Of a DNA stretch of 32,176 bases, positions 10,312 to 18,999 are shown piece after piece. The stretch is from Spirochaetales bacterium (GTDB lineage: Bacteria; Spirochaetota; Spirochaetia; DSM-2461): contig JAQQAM010000098.1 in assembly GCA_028532905.1 (NCBI GenBank), positions 1 through 32,176 of the forward strand, written 5' to 3'. A program made the translations under genes and the position numbers. Every line of letters begins with the position of its first letter. Positions within the stretch are counted from its first letter, which is position 1. The notes below the pieces were generated by a model. It had not been told where the DNA came from. It saw only the letters and a program-made list of their open reading frames with translations, and ran no database searches.

Positions 10312-11292
10312 ATGAATACACAAACAGAATCACTACCGGAATCATGTCTTTCCATCATTCAGTCCATACAGAATGAAATGGGAAAGGTGATTGTTGGACA
10401 GAAGCATGTTCTGGACCGGATGATGATCGGTCTAATCTGCAATCAGCATGTGCTGCTGGAAGGTGTTCCCGGACTGGCAAAAACCCTTATAGTCAGCACT
10501 TTGGCAAAGATCATTTCAGCCGAATCCTCACGCATACAGTTTACCCCCGATCTGCTCCCTGCGGACCTGACGGGAACCATGATCTACAATCCCGGAAAAG
10601 GGGACTTCTACTCCCGGAAAGGACCGGTTTTCACCAATATTCTCCTGGCAGATGAAGTAAACCGGGCTCCGGCCAAGGTGCAGAGTGCCCTTCTGGAAGC
10701 CATGCAGGAGAGACAGGTGACCATTGGAGAGGAGAGTTATCCTCTGGACGATCCTTTTATGGTTCTGGCTACCCAGAACCCCGTGGAACAGGTGGGAACC
10801 TATCCTCTCCCGGAAGCCCAGGTAGACCGTTTTATGCTCAAAATTCTGGTGGATTATCCCGAAAGGGAGGAAGAACTGGCCATCCTCAGGGCCCAGAGGA
10901 AACTCAGTTCCCGCCCGGAAGCCGATTCAGTATGTACCGTAGAGGACATTAAATCCCTCAGGCAGATGGCGGAAGAACTGTATATGGATCCGAAGCTGGA
11001 GGAATACATTATTGATCTGATCCAGGCCACAAGACATCCGGAGCAGTGGAAGCTGGATTTTTCTTCCTATATTCAGTTCGGAGCATCCCCCAGGGCCTCT
11101 ATCTTCCTGTCCCAGGCCGCCAGAGCCCTGGCTCTTCTTAAAGGACGGTCTTATGTGACCCCTTCTGATATCAAGGAGATTGCTCCCGATATACTGAGAC
11201 ACAGAATTATTTTAAGTTATGAGGCGGAAGCAGAGGGCAGAAATGCCGACTGGATTATCGCCCGTATACTGGAGACTGTTCCCGTACTATGA
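10312..11292 (+). CDS. moxR: MoxR-family AAA+ ATPase
   Basis: A 326-residue AAA+ ATPase, a proposed chaperone acting on its von Willebrand-domain partners. Walker A is GVPGLAKT (51-58); Walker B is ILLADEVNRAP with Asp114/Glu115. The MoxR-typical ALLEAMQERQVTIG and ATQNPVEQVGTYPLPEAQVDRF follow, the latter with sensor 1 and the arginine finger. First gene of an eight-gene cluster; its stop overlaps the next start in ATGA. GGAG lies 11 nt before the start. The order MoxR-DUF58-lipoprotein-BatA-BatB matches Borrelia bb0176 to bb0172 as I know that cluster. Confidence 0.95.
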   Translation: MNTQTESLPESCLSIIQSIQNEMGKVIVGQKHVLDRMMIGLICNQHVLLEGVPGLAKTLIVSTLAKIISAESSRIQFTPDLLPADLTGTMIYNPGKGDFYSRKGPVFTNILLADEVNRAPAKVQSALLEAMQERQVTIGEESYPLDDPFMVLATQNPVEQVGTYPLPEAQVDRFMLKILVDYPEREEELAILRAQRKLSSRPEADSVCTVEDIKSLRQMAEELYMDPKLEEYIIDLIQATRHPEQWKLDFSSYIQFGASPRASIFLSQAARALALLKGRSYVTPSDIKEIAPDILRHRIILSYEAEAEGRNADWIIARILETVPVL

Positions 11293-12164
11293 TTGATTCC
11301 AAACTGGCCGCCCGGCTGGAGCGGATCCGAGTCCTCACAAGAAGAAAGATAACAGCCGCCTTTGCAGGAGATTATCTGTCAGCCTTCAAGGGAAGGGGGA
11401 TGGAGTTCGAGGAGGTCCGTCCCTATCAGCCGGGAGATGAAGTGAAATTCATTGACTGGAATGTGACCGCCCGGAGTTCAGAACCCTATGTCAAGGTGTA
11501 CAGGGAGGAGCGGGAGCTGTCCATGATGCTGCTTCTGGACCTGTCTCCCTCCGGTCTGTTCTCATCTCAGGAAAAGAGTAAGAACCAGCTGGCGGCTGAG
11601 CTCTGTGCCATGCTGGCCTATACGGCCGTTTCCAATCAGGACCGGGTGGGTCTGGCTGTTCTCACAGATTATGTTGAGAAAGTCATTCCCCCGGCCAGAG
11701 GGAACCGCCATGTGATGCATCTGATCCGGGATGTTCTCACCTATGAACCGGAAGGGTCCGCTACATCCATCAGTGCCGCCCTGGAGTATGTGAACAATAT
11801 TCTCAAGAAAAAAAGCATTCTCTTTCTTATTTCCGATTTTCATGATGAGGGTTATGAGCACCATCTGGCAGCGGCAGCCGAAAAGCATGACCTAGTGTGT
11901 ATACAGCTACTTGATCCCCGGGAGGAAAAGGCTCCGGACAGAGGTCTGTACCGCTTCAAAGATCCTGAAACCGGCAGCACCAGGCTGTATGACGGCCGAA
12001 GTCCCCGGTCCAGAAAGGTGTGGGAAGATCTTTATAGAATCCGTCAGGATCGTCTCAGGAAAATGATGCACGAAAAAGGAGCCGATTTTCTGACCCTCCA
12101 CGCTGGTGAAGACTGGGTGCTCCCCTTGAGCCGTTTCTTTATGAAAAGAGGGGGCCTGATTTGA
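11289..12164 (+). CDS. DUF58 protein of the bat cluster
   Basis: A 291-residue cytosolic protein. The DUF58 signature is plain: GRGMEFEEVRPYQPGDEVKF followed by IDWN (residues 35-58), then AR and EPYVK. DLSPS (Asp84, Ser86, Ser88) forms a DxSxS metal-site motif, so it has a von Willebrand-like fold with a possibly intact MIDAS. FLISDFHDEGYE gives the later part of the same fold. It is normally the partner of MoxR. It overlaps moxR by 4 nt and the next gene by 4 nt. Confidence 0.93.
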   Translation: MIDSKLAARLERIRVLTRRKITAAFAGDYLSAFKGRGMEFEEVRPYQPGDEVKFIDWNVTARSSEPYVKVYREERELSMMLLLDLSPSGLFSSQEKSKNQLAAELCAMLAYTAVSNQDRVGLAVLTDYVEKVIPPARGNRHVMHLIRDVLTYEPEGSATSISAALEYVNNILKKKSILFLISDFHDEGYEHHLAAAAEKHDLVCIQLLDPREEKAPDRGLYRFKDPETGSTRLYDGRSPRSRKVWEDLYRIRQDRLRKMMHEKGADFLTLHAGEDWVLPLSRFFMKRGGLI

Positions 12165-13072
12165 AAATACTCCCCTCAGCCCTGCTTCTCTTTGTGATCA
12201 TCCCGCTGATTTCCTGTTCTCCTGCCGACCTGCCGGATGAGGAAAAAAGGGTGCTCTTCGAAACAGAAACAGAGTCAGGATCACTGAGTCTGTACACCGG
12301 AGACAGAGAGTACAGATATACGGACCGAATTCCATTTTATCTGGAGTTTACAGAAGCCCCGGATGTTTCTGAGTCCGGCAGTGTTCGGGCTTTCCTTGAA
12401 CCGGGAATCTCCTGGGGAGATTTTAAAGTCTATTCTGTGAGACAGATGAGTCTGCACAGTTTCGAAGTCCTTATGCTTCCTCTGAGTACAGGAACCCTGG
12501 CATTGAATGCCCCTTCAGGATTTCCCTTTGATGTGGATGCCCGTATTCCGGTGGATTCGGTTCTGGAGCCGGGGGATGAGGGACGGGAACTGTCTCCTCT
12601 TCTGGAGGAAGAACAGTCTTCTATTCTCTTTATATCTCTATCAGCCGCCGGGGCTCTTACAGCAGCAGGGCTCTTGGTCTTTGTATTGTTGAAAAAGAAA
12701 AAAAAATCCTTGCCCGCCGCAGAAGAACCGACGCTGGCGGCTTTTCTGGAACAGACCTTCTCTCTGCCTGCCGAGCAAAAGGACAGCGTTCATTACCGGG
12801 AACTGTACAGACTGCTTTTGAAGGATCTGGCCGCCCTCCACACCGGTGTTTCCCTGTCCGCCGGTCCGGTGGAGCTGATAGAGCAGCTGGAAGGTCCCTC
12901 TCCTTTAAATCAGTGGGCTCTTCGGGAACTGTATCCCTTTCTGGAAGAGCTGGAGAGAGCCTTTTTTGCCCCTTCGGAAGGTCTGGCCCTTTTCAGTCAT
13001 CAGAGAAACAGGGACATTCTGTATCACTGGGTTCAGTTTGTGGCTGATGAAAAGAAGAGGGGGGCATTATGA
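12161..13072 (+). CDS. Predicted lipoprotein with C-terminal cytoplasmic tail, bat cluster (BB0174-like position)
   Basis: A 303-residue protein starting at TTG in the TTGA overlap with the DUF58 gene, with AGAGGGGG upstream. The N-terminus is a lipoprotein signal (FVIIPLISC, Cys at residue 20). Residues 21-150 should be a periplasmic beta-rich domain, 152-176 one membrane span, then a Lys-rich stop and a cytoplasmic part of about 125 residues with helices and EL-rich segments. This topology and the place between DUF58 and BatA match the unnamed gene in spirochaete bat clusters (Borrelia bb0174) and, loosely, DUF4381 proteins of other clusters. I assign it to the complex by context only. Confidence 0.75.
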   Translation: MKILPSALLLFVIIPLISCSPADLPDEEKRVLFETETESGSLSLYTGDREYRYTDRIPFYLEFTEAPDVSESGSVRAFLEPGISWGDFKVYSVRQMSLHSFEVLMLPLSTGTLALNAPSGFPFDVDARIPVDSVLEPGDEGRELSPLLEEEQSSILFISLSAAGALTAAGLLVFVLLKKKKKSLPAAEEPTLAAFLEQTFSLPAEQKDSVHYRELYRLLLKDLAALHTGVSLSAGPVELIEQLEGPSPLNQWALRELYPFLEELERAFFAPSEGLALFSHQRNRDILYHWVQFVADEKKRGAL

Positions 13073-14088
13073 TCCGCTTTGAATCTCCCTTCTATTTTGC
13101 ATTGATCCTTGTTATTCCTCTGCTCATCTATCTGCAAAGGCGCTCCCGGCCGGCACTCATATATCCGAGCCTCAAGACTCTGCCTTTTGTTAAAAGCATT
13201 AGAATCAGGCTTTTCTTTTTCAGGGATCTGTTTTTCTATCTGGCTGTTCTGACAATGATCACAGCTCTGGCCGGCCCTTATACCATACTGGGTGAAGAAA
13301 AAGACTACAGCAGGGGATATATGCTGCAACTCGTGGTCGACCGGAGCGGCAGTATGGGCAGCTTTATGGATAAAAAGGGAGAATCAAACCGTCTGGATGT
13401 AGTTAAATCCGTTCTGGATGATTTTATCAACGGAAACGGTTCTTCCCTGGAAGGGCGGGGCAGTGACCGGATCGGATTGATTACATTTGCCCTGTATGCC
13501 GATACCATGGCGCCCCTGACTGTCAGCCACGGCATTGTTACAGAACTGCTGTCTACAGTCTCCCTTGCCCGGGAGGAGGAAGACGGAACGGCCATAGGCG
13601 ATGCCCTGGCTCTGGCGGTTGCCAGGCTGACGGCCTATCAGCAGAAAGCGGGAATCGATTCATCCGGTTCGGTCATCATTCTTTTGACAGACGGACAGAA
13701 TAACAGCGGCTCTGTCGACCCTGAAGAGGCCGCCGAAATGGCAGCCCGTTATGGGATCAAAGTGTATACCATCGGTTTCGGGGGAGGGTATTACAGGAAT
13801 GCCTTCGGTTTGATCCGGGAAATTCCTCCGGAATACGGAATTGATGAAGTGACCCTGCAGGCCATTGCCGAGACAACCGGGGGAGCCTACTTCAACGCCG
13901 GGGATGAAAAATCACTGGCCGCTGTCTACAGGGAAATTGACCGGCTTGAAAAAGTGGATACCCAGGAACTGAGGAGTACGGAAAAAAAGCTCTATTTTGA
14001 AATCCTGTTGAAGCTCTCTCTGATCCTGCTTCTGGCGGGCGGGATCAGCAGGTACCTGTTTCTGAATCTGGTAGAGGGGGAAGGATGA
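13069..14088 (+). CDS. batA: BatA, von Willebrand factor A-domain membrane protein
   Basis: A 339-residue inner-membrane protein. It opens with the Bat N-terminal segment (FESPFYFALILVIPLLIYLQ), a second span at about 52-72, then a vWA domain and a last span at about 305-330. The MIDAS is complete: Asp91-x-Ser93-x-Ser95 (DRSGSM), Thr174 (DGTAIGDAL) and Asp208 (LTDGQNN). The family was linked to aerotolerance in Bacteroides and to stress or virulence in Leptospira and Borrelia. Likely ligand binding through a divalent metal at the MIDAS. AAGAGGGGGG lies just before the ATG; 4-nt overlaps at both ends. Confidence 0.93.
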   Translation: MIRFESPFYFALILVIPLLIYLQRRSRPALIYPSLKTLPFVKSIRIRLFFFRDLFFYLAVLTMITALAGPYTILGEEKDYSRGYMLQLVVDRSGSMGSFMDKKGESNRLDVVKSVLDDFINGNGSSLEGRGSDRIGLITFALYADTMAPLTVSHGIVTELLSTVSLAREEEDGTAIGDALALAVARLTAYQQKAGIDSSGSVIILLTDGQNNSGSVDPEEAAEMAARYGIKVYTIGFGGGYYRNAFGLIREIPPEYGIDEVTLQAIAETTGGAYFNAGDEKSLAAVYREIDRLEKVDTQELRSTEKKLYFEILLKLSLILLLAGGISRYLFLNLVEGEG

Positions 14089-15101
14089 GTTTTCTGAATC
14101 CCGGAGCCCTTCTGTGGGGGTTGCCGGCAATAGTCATACTGGCACTGTATCTGACGGGTAAGATCAGAGGAAGACGGTACACTGTTCTCATGAGGGGAAA
14201 ATCGGCTTCCCGAAGGGGCGGCTCTCTCCGGTCTGTCCTTGTTCCCGTATTCCTGTCCTTCTCTTTCCTGTTTCTCATTGTCGCGGTGATGCGTCCTGTG
14301 TCCAATCCAAGACTCAAGAGCGTGGAACAGTCCGGCAGGAATCTGGTCTTTGTGGTGGATGTGTCCCGCAGTATGCTGGCGGAAGATCTTGTTCCCAACA
14401 GGCTGGAACGGGCCAAATATGATATCCTCAATTCCATACAAAGCCTGTCAGGAAACCGTGTCGCCCTGGTCGCCTTTGCAGGCAATCCTGTCCTGAAGTG
14501 TCCTCTGACTCTGGATTACAGTTATTTTTCCCAGGCTGTTTCTGATCTGGGACCGGCCAGCGTAAGCCGGGGAGGAACAAACCTGGGAGATGCTGTACGC
14601 ATTGTAATGGATGACCTCTTTGACCCGGAAGACAGGCAGTCTATGGATATTATTCTGATTACCGACGGAGAAGATCAGGAAAGTTTTCCCCTTCAATCTG
14701 CAGCCAGAGCCGGTCAGGCGGGTGTCCGGATTATTGCCCTGGGTCTGGGAAATCAGAAAGACGGAGCGGCCGTACCAGATGAGGAAGGGACTCTGGAATA
14801 TCAGAATGAACCGGTCTATTCCAGGGCCGATATGGATACATTGAATAAAATGGCCGCTGCCTCAAGGGACGGATGGGCTGTGGCTGTGGAAAGCGGCCGT
14901 CTGCCCCTTGACTCCCTTCTGTTCCGGCTGAACAGAAAAGGTGAAAATACAAGTACAGGGACTGCAGATCAATACCTGTATGATGAGCATTACAGATGGG
15001 CACTGCTGCCGGGAGTCCTCTTTTTTCTTCTCTACCTTCTCGCTGAAAATACGGCTTTCTTTTCCGGTGAAAAGCAGGGCAGCAGGAGGAGGAAGGCATG
15101 A
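14085..15101 (+). CDS. batB: BatB, von Willebrand factor A-domain membrane protein
   Basis: A 338-residue paralogue of BatA with the same layout: spans near residues 5-22, 52-72 and 300-320 around one vWA domain. MIDAS residues are Asp92, Ser94 and Ser96 (DVSRSM), Thr165 (GGTNLGDAV) and Asp194 (ITDGED). DVSRSM with LAEDLVPNRLERAK is the usual BatB reading. GAGGGGGAAGG precedes the ATG directly. It probably pairs with BatA in the membrane; 4-nt overlaps on both sides. Confidence 0.93.
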   Translation: MSFLNPGALLWGLPAIVILALYLTGKIRGRRYTVLMRGKSASRRGGSLRSVLVPVFLSFSFLFLIVAVMRPVSNPRLKSVEQSGRNLVFVVDVSRSMLAEDLVPNRLERAKYDILNSIQSLSGNRVALVAFAGNPVLKCPLTLDYSYFSQAVSDLGPASVSRGGTNLGDAVRIVMDDLFDPEDRQSMDIILITDGEDQESFPLQSAARAGQAGVRIIALGLGNQKDGAAVPDEEGTLEYQNEPVYSRADMDTLNKMAAASRDGWAVAVESGRLPLDSLLFRLNRKGENTSTGTADQYLYDEHYRWALLPGVLFFLLYLLAENTAFFSGEKQGSRRRKA

Positions 15102-16009
15102 AAACCTCTTTTATGGTTTCTCTGACTAAGATCCTTTGTCTGGTGATTCTGACCCTGTCCTTTTCAGTTCCCGCCCTTCAGGCTCAGGCCGCCGGGGCAG
15201 CCGCCTCCGGGACAGATCCGACAGAAACAGAGGGAGGCGATTTGAATACCCCTGCCGGTTTATATGCTGCGGGACAGTACACTGAGGCCGCCCGTCTCTA
15301 TCTGGAAACATCGGGCAGACAGAAAGTCCCCTCCTATTACAACGCCGCCCGATGCTATCATCAGGATTATGTGGAGAACAGCAATATTGAATCCCTTGCC
15401 GCCGCCGTTGACGGTTACTTCAGAGTTCTGGATCTGGACCCTGCCCATCCTCAGGCTCTGAGGAATCTGGAGCTTGCCAGAAGGGAACTGGAGCAGTATG
15501 AATCAGACAATCAGAAGAATGAGTCCCCTGACAGTCAGAGTGATCAGAAGGAATCACAGAACAAGGATCAGTCAGAGGGGGCGGACAATAAGATGAGCTC
15601 TGATGATCTGAACAATCTGGCGGAAGAACAGGAAAAGCTGGCAGATTCAGCAGGAAAGGAACAGAACCGGCAGGATCAGTCTGAACTGACAGAAAAGACT
15701 GAACAAGCCGCCTCCCGAGCCGGGGAAGAGAGTCCGGAAAAAGATACTCTGGACCGGGCTGTTGAAAAACAGAAGGAAGCCCTGGAGAAAATGGATCAGG
15801 GAGACAGCGGGGCTGCAGCTCAGGCACAGAAGGAAGCGGCCTCTTTACTCAGAGAAGCGGCCCGGCAGGCGGAACAGTTAGAATCGGAAACAGAAGATGA
15901 GGGCGACCCCCTGCCCGAGGATATACAGTCTGTATTAAACCGGGAGCAGGCGAGAAACCGGGACAGACAGAATACAGAGGACGTGATTAGAGTGGAGCGA
16001 GACTGGTGA
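15098..16009 (+). CDS. batC: BatC-like TPR protein with long charged tail
   Basis: A 303-residue exported protein. A signal peptide covers residues 1-30 (cleavage near ALQAQA). TPR-like helices occupy about 50-125 (AGQYTEAARLYLE; GYFRVLDLDPAHPQALRNLE). Residues 130-303 are rich in Gln, Asn, Glu, Ser and Asp, with heptad-like Glu/Lys/Ala stretches (EEQEKLADSAGKEQ, KQKEALEKMDQ), so largely disordered or coiled coil. This matches BatC, the periplasmic TPR partner of BatA/BatB. AGGAGGAGGAAGG gives a very strong ribosome site. Confidence 0.85.
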   Translation: MKTSFMVSLTKILCLVILTLSFSVPALQAQAAGAAASGTDPTETEGGDLNTPAGLYAAGQYTEAARLYLETSGRQKVPSYYNAARCYHQDYVENSNIESLAAAVDGYFRVLDLDPAHPQALRNLELARRELEQYESDNQKNESPDSQSDQKESQNKDQSEGADNKMSSDDLNNLAEEQEKLADSAGKEQNRQDQSELTEKTEQAASRAGEESPEKDTLDRAVEKQKEALEKMDQGDSGAAAQAQKEAASLLREAARQAEQLESETEDEGDPLPEDIQSVLNREQARNRDRQNTEDVIRVERDW

Positions 16010-17706
16010 AGCACAGAACAGTACTATTCCTGATTTTATTCATCTCATTTCAGAGGCTGTGGGCTTCAGACCTGCAGGTTTTTCTGGACAGTTCTGAAAG
16101 TTATGTGGGCCTTCCCCTGCAGCTGACGATGCAGATCAGCAGCAGCAAAGCGGTTGACCGTCCGGATCTGGGGTCCATTCCCGGTTTTCAGATTACCAGT
16201 GCCGGAGAGTCCAGATTTGAGCAGCGCTCATTGGGCAGCGGCGGCAGCAGTCGGACGGTGACCATGGAATACAGCTGGCGGCTTCTTCCCCTGAAAACAG
16301 GAAACCTCAGTATCCCGTCATTTGAGATGGATCTGGAAGACGGAACATACAGAACAGAAGTCATACAAGTCCTGATCAGAGAACCCGGTCCGGTGGAAGG
16401 ATATCACCTTTTTCTCAGTGCCGGGGGAGATACTGCTTTTCCGGATATTCCTGTCCGCCTTACCCTGAAATGGCTCTTTTCTTCCGAAGTGAGCCGACCG
16501 GATTTTACACTTCCCTTTCTGAATCAGACCAATCTCAGGGTGGAGGATCTTCCCCCGCCGCCATCGGGCAGTGCGGATATCTATAAATTTTCTGTGGAGG
16601 GACGTACCGTGTATGCTGTTCAGTCTGCAGAAATCTATGAAGGGGAGCAGTATGCTTCCCTCAGTATGGAGTGGAATATATACCCCGGGGAGGCAGGACC
16701 CCTGGAACTGGAGCCGGTCTTTCTCTCTTTTCAGCGCTCTGTACTGGACAGCCGGGGAAGAAAAACCTATGCCCCGGCGGTGATTCCCTCCAATGCTCTG
16801 GGTCTTGAAGTGAATGAACTGCCCCGGGCCTTGAGCCGTTTTCCGGGAGGTGTCCTTGTGGCTGAGGAAGACCTGGATATACGCATTGAACTGAATCAGA
16901 CGAGAATATACCCCGGAGATCCTGTTGAAGCCTCAGTTCTTATAAGCGGACTGAGCAGCCCTGCCCTGACAGACTTTGCCGGATTATCTGTTCTGGATGA
17001 ACTGAGAGGGAACATCCGGGTGGAACGAGGCAGTCTGATCAGTGAAGTGAAAGGAAAGACACTTGTTCTCAATGAAACCGTCCGAATTGAACAGGATACA
17101 CTCAGTGAATTCCCGTCTTTAAAAATACCATACTACAGCCTTTCCGAAGGGAAGGTGAAAGAGGCTGTGAGTCCTGCTGTTCCATTGACTGTTCTTTCTC
17201 TGGAAGAGAATCCGGCGCTATTATTTTCCCCATCCGCTGAGCCGGAAGACTCCGGGGAGATATTCCCCGGGATGATCAGCTTAAGAGGCAACCGCAGTCT
17301 GGTGACACAAAAACTCTCGTTCTCTTTCCAGTCCCTGAAATGGTTCATACTCTTTTTCTTCACCGCATCGGCCGTTCTGCTTCTGCTGCCGCCCATGGCC
17401 GGTCTGTTCAGAACCTTCCGTTTCGGAAAAAGAGAAGCGGATATTCGAACAACTCTTAAACGGAGCATAGGGGATTATGAAAAAAAACCGGGCAGAGAAA
17501 CGGGACAGATCCTGCTGGAGCATTTGACGGCCTGGCAGCCGGTGAGCACTCAGTCTGACGGTTGGTATCAGGAGCTGATGGGGCTATTGGAAAACAGTCT
17601 CTGGAATGCACATCAGGATGATTCAGCATCCGACAGGGAGCGGATATTAACCATTCTCAATGAGAACCTTGTCAGATCACTGCGCAAAAAGAAGGAAAGA
17701 CCATGA
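16006..17706 (+). CDS. batD: BatD, oxygen-tolerance-type envelope protein
   Basis: A 566-residue protein with a signal peptide (residues 1-20, ending LWAS) and tandem beta-sandwich repeats. The first contains VGLPLQLTMQISSSKAVDRP and the family pattern in which PDLGSIPGFQI is followed by SRTVTMEYSWRLLPLKTGNL and SIPSF. A second repeat starts near 285 (LNQTRIYPGDPVEASVLI). One membrane span lies at about 443-465, then a cytoplasmic tail of about 100 residues. This is the BatD layout. It starts at GTG, in the 4-nt GTGA overlap with batC, with GGAG 8 nt upstream. Confidence 0.9.
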   Translation: MKHRTVLFLILFISFQRLWASDLQVFLDSSESYVGLPLQLTMQISSSKAVDRPDLGSIPGFQITSAGESRFEQRSLGSGGSSRTVTMEYSWRLLPLKTGNLSIPSFEMDLEDGTYRTEVIQVLIREPGPVEGYHLFLSAGGDTAFPDIPVRLTLKWLFSSEVSRPDFTLPFLNQTNLRVEDLPPPPSGSADIYKFSVEGRTVYAVQSAEIYEGEQYASLSMEWNIYPGEAGPLELEPVFLSFQRSVLDSRGRKTYAPAVIPSNALGLEVNELPRALSRFPGGVLVAEEDLDIRIELNQTRIYPGDPVEASVLISGLSSPALTDFAGLSVLDELRGNIRVERGSLISEVKGKTLVLNETVRIEQDTLSEFPSLKIPYYSLSEGKVKEAVSPAVPLTVLSLEENPALLFSPSAEPEDSGEIFPGMISLRGNRSLVTQKLSFSFQSLKWFILFFFTASAVLLLLPPMAGLFRTFRFGKREADIRTTLKRSIGDYEKKPGRETGQILLEHLTAWQPVSTQSDGWYQELMGLLENSLWNAHQDDSASDRERILTILNENLVRSLRKKKERP

Positions 17707-18470
17707 AAAAAGTGATGTACCTGTTTCTGGTTCTTGTATTGCATTTACCTCTTTATGCCCGCACGGTAACGACGGGAAATGAGCTGTTCAGGCAGGCTCT
17801 CTCGGGAGAAGAGAGTTTTGATGCGGCTGCTGCCGATTATGTGCGTTTAATCAATGAAGGGGAAACAGATCTCTTTTCTCTTTACTATAATCTGGGAAAC
17901 ACACTGTACCTGGCGGATGATCCCGTTGCCGCTCTGGCTGCCTACGGAGCCGCCCTTAAGCTCAAGCCCTCGGATGAGGACTGTATTGCCAACAGAAATC
18001 TGGTCTTAGGAGAGCTGGAACTGGAAGCTCCCGTACCCGATGCCGCCGGTTCTTTCCTCCATGGACCTGTACTGCTGTTTGGTGTGAAGGCTGCAGGAGT
18101 CATCCTGTTGTTTCTGACGGTATCTGCCTTTGGGGCTGCCCTTCTTTTTCTGATAGTAAAAAAGCCGGTTTTCAGAACTATCTCGGTAATCCTTCTTGTC
18201 CTGTCCCTGCTTATGTCCGGCTCCCTGTTCAGCTGGAATCCAAATCCGGCTGTCATTGCACAGGACAACACCGCCCTCAGACGGGGAGACAGTCCCCTTT
18301 ATGAGCCGTTGGCCGTTCTGCAAGCAGGAACCTCCATCCATATCATTGAAGAGCGGAAGGGCTGGTTTCGGGTCAAAACCGGGAAAACGGCGTCCTCTGT
18401 GAGTCAGACCGGCTGGATTCAGGATACCCAGATGATTGATATTCAGAAGCTTATTGATCGTTATCAGTAA
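17703..18470 (+). CDS. batE: BatE-like TPR/SH3 membrane protein
   Basis: A 255-residue envelope protein: signal peptide (1-19), TPR-type helices (about 55-105, YYNLGNTLYLADDPVAALAAY), two membrane spans (about 125-150 and 157-177), then a bacterial SH3-like domain (about 195-245: LYEPLAVLQAGTSIHIIEERKG, WFRVK, GWIQ). TPR plus SH3 at the end of a bat cluster is the BatE layout. AAGGAAAG precedes the ATG, which overlaps batD by 4 nt. It is the last gene with a 4-nt overlap; the next gene is 76 nt away. Confidence 0.85.
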   Translation: MKKVMYLFLVLVLHLPLYARTVTTGNELFRQALSGEESFDAAAADYVRLINEGETDLFSLYYNLGNTLYLADDPVAALAAYGAALKLKPSDEDCIANRNLVLGELELEAPVPDAAGSFLHGPVLLFGVKAAGVILLFLTVSAFGAALLFLIVKKPVFRTISVILLVLSLLMSGSLFSWNPNPAVIAQDNTALRRGDSPLYEPLAVLQAGTSIHIIEERKGWFRVKTGKTASSVSQTGWIQDTQMIDIQKLIDRYQ

Positions 18471-18546
18471 ATTAAGTATTTTAAATATATGATTTTCTTT
18501 TCCTGATAACAGGATGGAAAAAGTACAGATATAAGCAGGTGATGAT

Positions 18547-18915
18547 ATGAAACAGAATGTTGCCATACTGGGAGCCAGTCAGAAAGAGGAGCGTTACTCC
18601 AACAAAGCACTGCATATGCTTCTGGAACATGATCATGCAGTTTTTCCGGTTCATCCGACACTGGAAGACATTGACGGAAACAAGGTGTATCCCAGGCTGT
18701 CGGATATTGATCAGTCCATTGATACACTGACAGTTTATGTGGGACCAAAATGGATTGATCCTCTTATTGACGAGATCGTGTCTCTTCATCCGGGAAGAGT
18801 TATCCTGAATCCCGGTACAGAATCCGAAAATCTGAAGAATGCTCTGGACAAGGCGGACATACCCTGGCTGGAAGCCTGTACCCTGGTGCTTCTGAGAACC
18901 GGACAGTTTTCCTGA
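18547..18915 (+). CDS. CoA-binding domain protein (YccU-like)
   Basis: A 122-residue single-domain Rossmann protein. AILGASQKEERYSNKA at the start and FPVHPTLEDIDGNKVYPRLSD in the middle are the hallmarks of small CoA-binding proteins of the YccU family; ILNPGTESE and EACTLVLL close the fold. The family binds CoA; no enzymatic role is established to my knowledge. AGGTGATGAT precedes the start. It is 76 nt downstream of batE, with no terminator between, and ends before a strong bidirectional terminator. Confidence 0.88.
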   Translation: MKQNVAILGASQKEERYSNKALHMLLEHDHAVFPVHPTLEDIDGNKVYPRLSDIDQSIDTLTVYVGPKWIDPLIDEIVSLHPGRVILNPGTESENLKNALDKADIPWLEACTLVLLRTGQFS

Positions 18916-18936
18916 CTTTCTCATTCGGTTTTCCGG

Positions 18937-18979
18937 AAAAAAATCCCCTGGACTGTTGATACAGCAGGGGATTTTTTTT
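18937..18979. terminator. Bidirectional terminator between the CoA-binding gene and dsbD
   Basis: AAATCCCCTG (18941-18950) pairs with CAGGGGATTT (18965-18974), with an inner stem CTGT/ACAG around a TGAT loop. A7 precedes and T8 follows the stem, so it works on both strands. It ends the long plus-strand bat transcript and the convergent dsbD transcript. Confidence 0.9.
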
Positions 18980-18999
18980 GAGCTTATGAAAAGCGGTTC

